A DNA stretch of 6,582 nucleotides from assembly GCA_023145395.1 (NCBI GenBank), contig JAGLDW010001194.1:1-6582 (forward strand). The letters are read 5' to 3'. The stretch comes from Lentisphaeria bacterium. Its GTDB lineage: Bacteria > Verrucomicrobiota > Lentisphaeria > Oligosphaerales > Lenti-02. A program made the translations under genes and the position numbers. Shown here piece by piece: positions 1-3,688 of this stretch (the first letter of the stretch is position 1; every line of letters begins with the position of its first letter). The notes below the pieces were generated by a model. That model saw nothing but the letters and a program-made list of their open reading frames with translations, made no database searches and was not told the DNA's origin.

Positions 1-1340
1 ACCAACGGCACAGGCTGCCCCGTGCGAGCATTGCGCAAAACGGCTTTTCCCTGCCCATCCGCGCCACTGCCGTACCAGTAGTCCGAATTGCCGGAGAAGG
101 ACTTTCTGAACTGGAGGGTCACGGTCTTCCTCTTGAGCGTGCAGGAAAGCACGTCGGCGTCGCCGAGGATCTGCCCGTCGTCCTGGACCAGGCGGAACCC
201 GCGGGGCAGGTCCGATACCTTGCCATCCCAGCTGCTGATGGCCAGTTTGCAGTCGTAGCGGATGCGCAGACGATTGCCGGGGAGCTGTCGGACCTCGAGC
301 AGTTCGGGCACATCACGGGACTTGCGGCGGTAGAGCGCATCGTCAATGGCATAGGCCCAGCGTTGCGCAAAGGCTTTCATGTTCGCGGCATCGCGGTAGT
401 GCACGCCGTCGGTGGGAAGGATGTCGTAGGTGATGGCGCCGGGCAGAATATGGTCCTGCAGCGTCCAGGACTCCTGTTGTGCTTGGCGAATGCCATCGTT
501 TCGTTCACGCAAGCTGCCGAGGTTCGTGATCTGGCCGATGAAGATGGGCGCCTTGAACAGCACATGCATCTCCTCGGCCATGGCCAGGAGGTTTTTCTTG
601 TAGGCAGCGTAGTCGCCGAGAACAGTCAGCTTGTTGTGATGCGTGATGTCGTTTTCGCCTTGGTAGTAGAGGACGGCCTTGATCTGCATGGTTCCCTCGG
701 TGGCTAGAGCCACCTTTTTCTTCATCTGCGAGAACATGCTTCCGCTCTTCCTCCATTGCTTCACGACCGTGCTGCCGACGGCGGTCTGAATGAAACCCAT
801 GGGCAGTTTCTCCTCCGGTATGAGCGTGTTCAGCACGATGGGCCAGGGGGAGGCATGCTTTCCCGCGCTGTCCGATGGGTCGTCCCCCTTGGACCAGGCT
901 CCCGCACGGAACTTGGAGCCAATGGTGGGGTTGTCGGCATTCAGAGTGACCATGTGTCCGCCTCGACCATCTGCGTTGGATTGTCCCGCTATGACGAAAA
1001 CATCGCCGAGAGAGATGTTGGAGACCGTGGCGACGGCGTCAGGTAGCGCAGTGCATCGCACTTCGAGTGGTCCCTGACCTGTTTTTCCCGTGATCGTTCC
1101 GAAGAACTGCCCGCCTTTTGGAGCGGCATCGACAATCTGCCACTTTCCCCCGTTGAAGCGGGCCTCGATCTTCCCCGGCATGACTTCTCCCTTGGCGGTG
1201 CCGCGGATGCGCATGGGGCCCCCGCTGGGGTACTTTCGCTGAATCACGGTGAACTCTGTCGGAAACTCGATGCGGACGCGCATCTCCGCCGCGTAGGCGC
1301 CCATGACAAGTACACTCATCGCCAGTCCAAAACGTTGCAT
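1..1340 (-). CDS. Sialate O-acetylesterase-like SASA-domain protein, secreted; 3' end beyond the window
   Basis: Seen: translation from the ATG at 1340 stays open for 446 codons and runs off the left edge, so the C-terminus is missing. Residues 1-18 form a short signal peptide (MQRFGLAMSVLVMGAYA, AxA-type cleavage site) suggesting export. Residues about 20-105 are a beta-rich N-terminal segment. The SGNH/SASA hydrolase core follows: GQSN at 119-122 with candidate nucleophile Ser121, QGEND at 227-231, and DGVHY at 311-315 carrying candidate Asp311 and His314. Residues about 330-446 look like the start of a beta-sandwich domain. Start choice: AAGGGA lies 6 nt upstream and a signal peptide follows immediately. 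Known: SASA enzymes (PF03629) remove O-acetyl groups from sialic acids, and relatives act on other acetylated sugars; they are abundant in PVC-group polysaccharide degraders. Inferred: a periplasmic or secreted carbohydrate esterase. The substrate cannot be told from sequence; a xylan or other polysaccharide acetyl esterase is an alternative. Confidence 0.9.
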   Translation of the reverse strand, partial: MQRFGLAMSVLVMGAYAAEMRVRIEFPTEFTVIQRKYPSGGPMRIRGTAKGEVMPGKIEARFNGGKWQIVDAAPKGGQFFGTITGKTGQGPLEVRCTALPDAVATVSNISLGDVFVIAGQSNADGRGGHMVTLNADNPTIGSKFRAGAWSKGDDPSDSAGKHASPWPIVLNTLIPEEKLPMGFIQTAVGSTVVKQWRKSGSMFSQMKKKVALATEGTMQIKAVLYYQGENDITHHNKLTVLGDYAAYKKNLLAMAEEMHVLFKAPIFIGQITNLGSLRERNDGIRQAQQESWTLQDHILPGAITYDILPTDGVHYRDAANMKAFAQRWAYAIDDALYRRKSRDVPELLEVRQLPGNRLRIRYDCKLAISSWDGKVSDLPRGFRLVQDDGQILGDADVLSCTLKRKTVTLQFRKSFSGNSDYWYGSGADGQGKAVLRNARTGQPVPL

Positions 1341-1346
1341 GTGGAA

Positions 1347-1352
1347 TCCCTT
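1347..1352 (-). promoter_or_regulatory. Ribosome binding site of the SASA gene
   Basis: AAGGGA on the minus strand, 6 nt before the ATG at 1340. It fixes the start that gives the signal peptide. It is the clearest Shine-Dalgarno sequence on the minus strand of this window. Confidence 0.65.
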
Positions 1353-1371
1353 TTCTACAACACCGACATGC

Positions 1372-1413
1372 TCTCCTGTCGGGATGGAGCGTAGCGCAAT
1401 CCCAGTCAGGAGA
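1372..1413. repeat. Imperfect inverted repeat forming a long hairpin between antitoxin and SASA genes
   Basis: Seen: TCTCCTG (1372-1378) pairs with CAGGAGA (1407-1413). After a small internal loop, GGGAT (1381-1385) pairs with ATCCC (1399-1403). Inside that, GCG (1389-1391) and CGC (1395-1397) close a TAG loop. This totals about 15 base pairs in 42 nt. It lies 17 bp past the antitoxin stop and 32 bp before the SASA start, on the transcribed side of both. No T run follows on either strand, so it is not a standard intrinsic terminator. Possible roles are a 3'-end stabiliser or terminator for the toxin-antitoxin mRNA, a structured 5' leader of the SASA gene, or a REP-like dispersed repeat. Confidence 0.55.
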
Positions 1414-1429
1414 AGCAACCTTGATCGCG

Positions 1430-1627
1430 TCAAATGCCCAACGTCGCGCGCACCTCAGAAAGAGCTTTCCCCGGTACGTCCCCTTCCACGCTCTTGGCGG
1501 AACGCAAATCCTTCAGGTCTTCGTAGTCGGCAAGTTCTTCAGTGATACGCTCAAATTCGTCGTAGGGCAGTACAGCAAATTCTTTCTTGCCGTTTTTTTT
1601 CAGAATATTGGGATGGATGGTCAACAT
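1430..1627 (-). CDS. Phd/YefM-like antitoxin of a toxin-first type II cassette
   Basis: Seen: 65 residues beginning MLTIHPNIL, with FAVLPYDEFERI at 17-28 and an acidic segment ELADYEDL at 31-38. This pattern (short N-terminal strand, a GKKEFAVLPYDEF stretch, then an acidic helical tail) is that of small Phd/YefM-like antitoxins. The start at 1627 is preferred over an in-frame ATG at 1699, because that one lies inside the toxin gene; AAAGG (1635-1639) sits 7 nt before 1627. The gene begins 4 bp after the toxin stop, so the two are likely cotranscribed and translationally coupled. Known: such antitoxins bind DNA with the N-terminal part and wrap the toxin with the C-terminal part. Odd: codons 10-12 contain an A8 run that reads A AAA AAC in frame. 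The subfamily name is the less certain part; a RelB-like antitoxin is the alternative. Confidence 0.8.
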   Translation of the reverse strand: MLTIHPNILKKNGKKEFAVLPYDEFERITEELADYEDLKDLRSAKSVEGDVPGKALSEVRATLGI

Positions 1628-1631
1628 TACC

Positions 1632-1889
1632 TCACCTTTGTCGATAGGCTTCACGCCGATGCACAATTCGATAAACCAGAATACAATCGCCGTCCTCAAT
1701 TTCGAATAGCACCCGGTAAGATCCGATCCGAAGACAGTATTCGGGTGAAAAGTTGGTTAGTCGCTTGACGTCACCAGTCAGATCGTCCTCAAGCCGAGCA
1801 AGGGCGTCAGCAACACGTGTTGCCGCCTGCAACGGCAAACGGCGAAGATCCTTGATCGCCTTCGGTTTGAGTTTGATTCTGTAGTCCAT
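1632..1889 (-). CDS. RelE/ParE-family toxin
   Basis: Seen: 85 residues, the usual length of the family. The N-terminal helical hairpin (KPKAIKDLRRLP at 8-19, then a helix to about 36) is followed by the beta-sheet core: YCLRIGSYRVLFEIED at 51-66, ILVYRIVHRREAY at 70-82. Conserved positions of RelE/ParE proteins are present: Arg54, Tyr58 and Arg59 in the LRIGSYR strand, and His77, Arg78 and Tyr82 in the HRREAY end. Known: RelE members cleave mRNA in the ribosome, while ParE members inhibit gyrase; sequence this short does not separate the two, though the HRxxxY end resembles RelE-type members. The gene precedes its antitoxin, opposite to the usual relBE/phd-doc order. No Shine-Dalgarno sequence precedes the ATG; see the candidate promoter immediately upstream. 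Local GC is lower than in flanking large genes, which suggests horizontal acquisition. Confidence 0.88.
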   Translation of the reverse strand: MDYRIKLKPKAIKDLRRLPLQAATRVADALARLEDDLTGDVKRLTNFSPEYCLRIGSYRVLFEIEDGDCILVYRIVHRREAYRQR

Positions 1890-1894
1890 GGAAA

Positions 1895-1923
1895 AACATA
1901 CTGGCAGTTTGGGTCACCAGCAA
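1895..1923 (-). promoter_or_regulatory. Candidate promoter of the toxin-antitoxin operon, probably leaderless
   Basis: On the minus strand, TTGCTG (1918-1923) and TATGTT (1895-1900) are separated by 17 bp. The -35 match is weak (3 of 6) and the -10 match moderate (4 of 6). Only 5 nt separate the -10 box from the toxin ATG at 1889, which would place transcription start at or next to the start codon. This agrees with the absence of a ribosome binding site. CTGG (1901-1904) and CCAG (1917-1920) form inverted arms inside the spacer and could be an autoregulatory operator. The rest of 1901-1981 shows no gene. Confidence 0.35.
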
Positions 1924-1981
1924 CTCACCTCTCCGCGAACGATGCACTCACCTGCTGGGAAGAAGCGGAGCGGACTCCCGG

Positions 1982-2449
1982 TCAGTGTGCAGCGACTTTG
2001 TTGTTCACTTTTCTTCCTGCCTTACCCCCGTGCAGGCGCAGCCACCAGTAGAGGCACCATTGACGGTTTCCCCTAGCGATGTCCAATGCCGTCGTCTGCC
2101 CTCTGTGGACGATATTGAGCGCTGCAGGGCTTCTTGCGAGGACCAGCTTGGTCATCTCAAGGCTGCCACTCCTGACTGCGGAACAGAGGGGGCCATCTGA
2201 ATAGGGCGAGTGGTGGACGAAGCTCTCCGTCGGCATCTCGTCGTGAAACCTCTGCATGGCCTGCCGCGCGTCATCCCAGTTCAGACCGACAACGCCGACC
2301 TCGGTGTGCTCTCCCGGAATGCCCCCCACTTCATGCCAGTTCGGGTTCCCAGTCCTGACATCGGGCTGTCCGTTTCTGGGACCGCACGTCCTGCACCCCA
2401 GCATACCGGCCAGCGGCAGAAGCAGAACAGTGATAGCGCATTTTCTCAT
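1982..2449 (-). CDS. Small ankyrin-repeat lipoprotein
   Basis: Seen: 155 residues. Residues 1-19 are a lipoprotein signal: basic MRK, hydrophobic core, and LAGMLGC with candidate lipidated Cys19. The lipobox is slightly non-canonical (Met at -3, Leu at -2). Residues 20-60 are polar and rich in Gly and Pro. Residues about 85-143 fit ankyrin repeats: a helix beginning PLCSAVRSGSLEMTKLVLAR, a turn (SPAALNIVHRG), TALDIARG, and a closing helix WCLYWWLRLHGG. Known: ankyrin repeats mediate protein-protein contacts and have no catalytic role; lipidation would anchor the protein to a membrane. The function is unknown. The ribosome binding site is weak (a GAG about 8 nt before the ATG). The gene is divergent from moxR across a structured 281-bp region. 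I do not recognise a named family beyond the ankyrin segment. Confidence 0.78.
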   Translation of the reverse strand: MRKCAITVLLLPLAGMLGCRTCGPRNGQPDVRTGNPNWHEVGGIPGEHTEVGVVGLNWDDARQAMQRFHDEMPTESFVHHSPYSDGPLCSAVRSGSLEMTKLVLARSPAALNIVHRGQTTALDIARGNRQWCLYWWLRLHGGKAGRKVNNKVAAH

Positions 2450-2544
2450 TGTCTCGTGGCCTGCACAGCTCTGTTTGGGTGGATGTCCGCATTTTCTGAG
2501 TTGGCGGCTGTTTTCGAGTGCGACTGCAATTTCTCTGTTGTGCG

Positions 2545-2560
2545 GGATTCGCTCGAATCC
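2545..2560. promoter_or_regulatory. Palindrome GGATTC-GCTC-GAATCC in the divergent region
   Basis: A perfect 6-bp inverted repeat with a 4-nt centre. It is extended by GC (2542-2543) pairing with GC (2561-2562) across one bulged G, and followed on the plus strand by TTTT (2563-2566). It could be a dyad operator or a weak RNA hairpin/terminator. It would lie in the 5' untranslated region of the ankyrin lipoprotein mRNA if the promoter at 2586-2614 is used. Confidence 0.4.
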
Positions 2561-2585
2561 GCTTTTCCATCCCTTTGTCTACCTG

Positions 2586-2614
2586 ACTATTGCATTCAGA
2601 ATGCGCGGGTTCAA
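2586..2614 (-). promoter_or_regulatory. Candidate promoter of the ankyrin lipoprotein gene
   Basis: Minus strand: TTGAAC (2609-2614), 17-bp spacer, AATAGT (2586-2591), with TG one base upstream of the -10 box (extended -10 type). Each hexamer matches the sigma-70 consensus at 4 of 6 positions. The predicted leader is about 130 nt. This rests on consensus matching alone, and the host's promoter rules are unknown. Confidence 0.3.
2592..2604. promoter_or_regulatory. Palindrome GCATTC-A-GAATGC, possible operator
   Basis: A perfect 6-bp inverted repeat with a 1-bp centre, lying entirely between the -35 and -10 boxes of the candidate minus-strand promoter. Its arms (GCATTC/GAATGC) differ at one position from those of the palindrome at 2545-2560 (GGATTC/GAATCC), giving a shared GNATTC...GAATNC pattern. 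A repressor site is a reasonable inference, not a demonstrated one. Confidence 0.35.
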
Positions 2615-2626
2615 ACGGAGGAGGAT

Positions 2627-2654
2627 AGGCGGAGATGCGAAGCACCGCCTTTTT
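2627..2654 (+). terminator. Terminator-like hairpin with T run in the region upstream of moxR
   Basis: Plus strand: AGGCGG (2627-2632) pairs with CCGCCT (2645-2650). Inside, TGC (2636-2638) and GCA (2642-2644) close a GAA triloop; GCGAAGC is a very stable mini-hairpin. TTTTT (2650-2654) follows directly. The form is that of an intrinsic terminator, yet no plus-strand gene ends here. It would act on a transcript entering the moxR leader (attenuator), on an unrecognised small RNA, or on antisense read-through. On the minus strand no T run follows. Confidence 0.45.
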
Positions 2655-2730
2655 GACTTTTGCCGATTCTCGCGCATGTTTGGCACTGTCCCTACCCTCC
2701 TGATTTCCATCGCGTTCGCACAAGGTGGCT

Positions 2731-3657
2731 ATGAAGAAAATCATTGACGATCTGAAGAAAAATCTCTCGAGTGTCATACGGGCCAAGGAGCAAGTGATCG
2801 AGTACATCCTGGTGGTGTTGTTCAGCAACGGGCATGTGTTGCTGGAGGACGTGCCGGGTGTGGGCAAGACCACACTCGCCAAAGCATTGGCCCGTTCTGT
2901 GGAAGCCGAGTACCACCGGATCCAGTTCACGCCGGATCTGCTGCCAACCGATATCACGGGCGGCATGATCTACTCCCCGCAGACCGGCGAGTTCACCTAT
3001 CGGCCGGGCCCCATCTTCTGCAATGTGCTCCTAGGCGATGAGATCAACCGAGCTTCTCCGCGGACCCAGTCCGCGCTTCTCGAGGCCATGAGCGAAGGGC
3101 AGGTTACCATCGAGGGGCAGCGCCGTCCGTTGCCTGCGCCCTTCTTTGTGGTCGCCACGCAGAATCCCATCGAGTATCATGGCACGTACCCGCTTCCGGA
3201 AGCTCAGCTCGACCGCTTCGCCATGCGTCTTGAAATGGGCTACCCCGATGCCGATGCCGAAATGGCCATCGTGCTCGATCAGCGCCAGACGCATCCGTTG
3301 GAGAGCATTCGCGCCGTTGCCAGCACGGAGGATATCGTGCGGGTGCAGCAGGCGGTGCGCGACGTGGCGGTGGAGGCGACGGTCGTGCGCTACATCACAG
3401 AACTGGTTCGTGCCACGCGGGAGGAGTCGCGGCTGCAGCTCGGCGCCAGTCCCCGCGCCTCGCTCGTGCTCTTCCGCACATGTCAGGCACTTGCGCTGAT
3501 GCGCGATCGGGACTACGTGACTCCGGACGACGTGAAGGAGTTGGCCGTGGTGGTCATCGCGCATCGACTCATGCTTGAGACCAAGGCCAGCTACTCGGGT
3601 GTGAAGAAGAGCGACGTGGTCAACGACCTGCTCGAAACGCTCAAACCGCCAGTTTGA
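2731..3657 (+). CDS. MoxR-family AAA+ ATPase
   Basis: Seen: 308 residues from the ATG at 2731. Numbering from that Met: Walker A PGVGKT at 42-47, Walker B VLLGDE at 99-104 (Asp103, Glu104) followed by INRASPRTQSALLEAM, sensor 1 ATQN with Asn145, LDRF with candidate arginine finger Arg162, and sensor 2 GASPRAS with Arg242. The helical lid fills the rest to the C-terminus. All motifs and the usual 300-340 residue length are intact. Start: a GTG at 2725 is in frame, but AAGG (2722-2725) lies 5 nt before the ATG, so 2731 is favoured. Known: MoxR ATPases are cytosolic chaperone-like machines that assemble or activate partner complexes, often with von Willebrand factor A proteins (DUF58, BatA/BatB), stress responses or envelope functions. 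Here the gene stands alone; the next gene is convergent, so the partner is not adjacent. Confidence 0.95.
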   Translation: MKKIIDDLKKNLSSVIRAKEQVIEYILVVLFSNGHVLLEDVPGVGKTTLAKALARSVEAEYHRIQFTPDLLPTDITGGMIYSPQTGEFTYRPGPIFCNVLLGDEINRASPRTQSALLEAMSEGQVTIEGQRRPLPAPFFVVATQNPIEYHGTYPLPEAQLDRFAMRLEMGYPDADAEMAIVLDQRQTHPLESIRAVASTEDIVRVQQAVRDVAVEATVVRYITELVRATREESRLQLGASPRASLVLFRTCQALALMRDRDYVTPDDVKELAVVVIAHRLMLETKASYSGVKKSDVVNDLLETLKPPV

Positions 3658-3673
3658 ACCCTTCCAGAGGGGT
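3658..3673. terminator. Short hairpin between convergent moxR and GH123-like genes
   Basis: ACCCTT (3658-3663) pairs with AGGGGT (3668-3673), one G-T wobble, loop CCAG. It starts directly after the moxR stop, inside the 31-bp gap between the two convergent stops. It could stop transcription from both sides, but no T run follows on either strand, so any intrinsic activity would be weak. Confidence 0.3.
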
Positions 3674-3688
3674 GCCCCGTCGGTTCCT

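Noticed and set aside
1628..1699. 24-residue N-terminal extension of the antitoxin from an ATG at 1699
   Set aside because: It lies inside the toxin gene. The start at 1627 has a well-placed AAAGG and gives the usual antitoxin length.
2653..2681. Plus-strand promoter for moxR with TTGACT at 2653-2658
   Set aside because: At 17-bp spacing the -10 position reads ATGTTT, a poor match, and the TTGACT overlaps the T run of the hairpin. The moxR promoter remains unplaced.
2256..2747. 163-codon plus-strand open frame running into the moxR start
   Set aside because: It is antisense to the ankyrin lipoprotein and overlaps the beginning of moxR in another frame. The translation is low in recognisable structure and no ribosome binding site supports it.
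2331..2966. 211-codon minus-strand open frame
   Set aside because: It overlaps both the lipoprotein start and the well-supported moxR 5' end. The lipoprotein frame has a signal peptide and ankyrin pattern; this one has neither.
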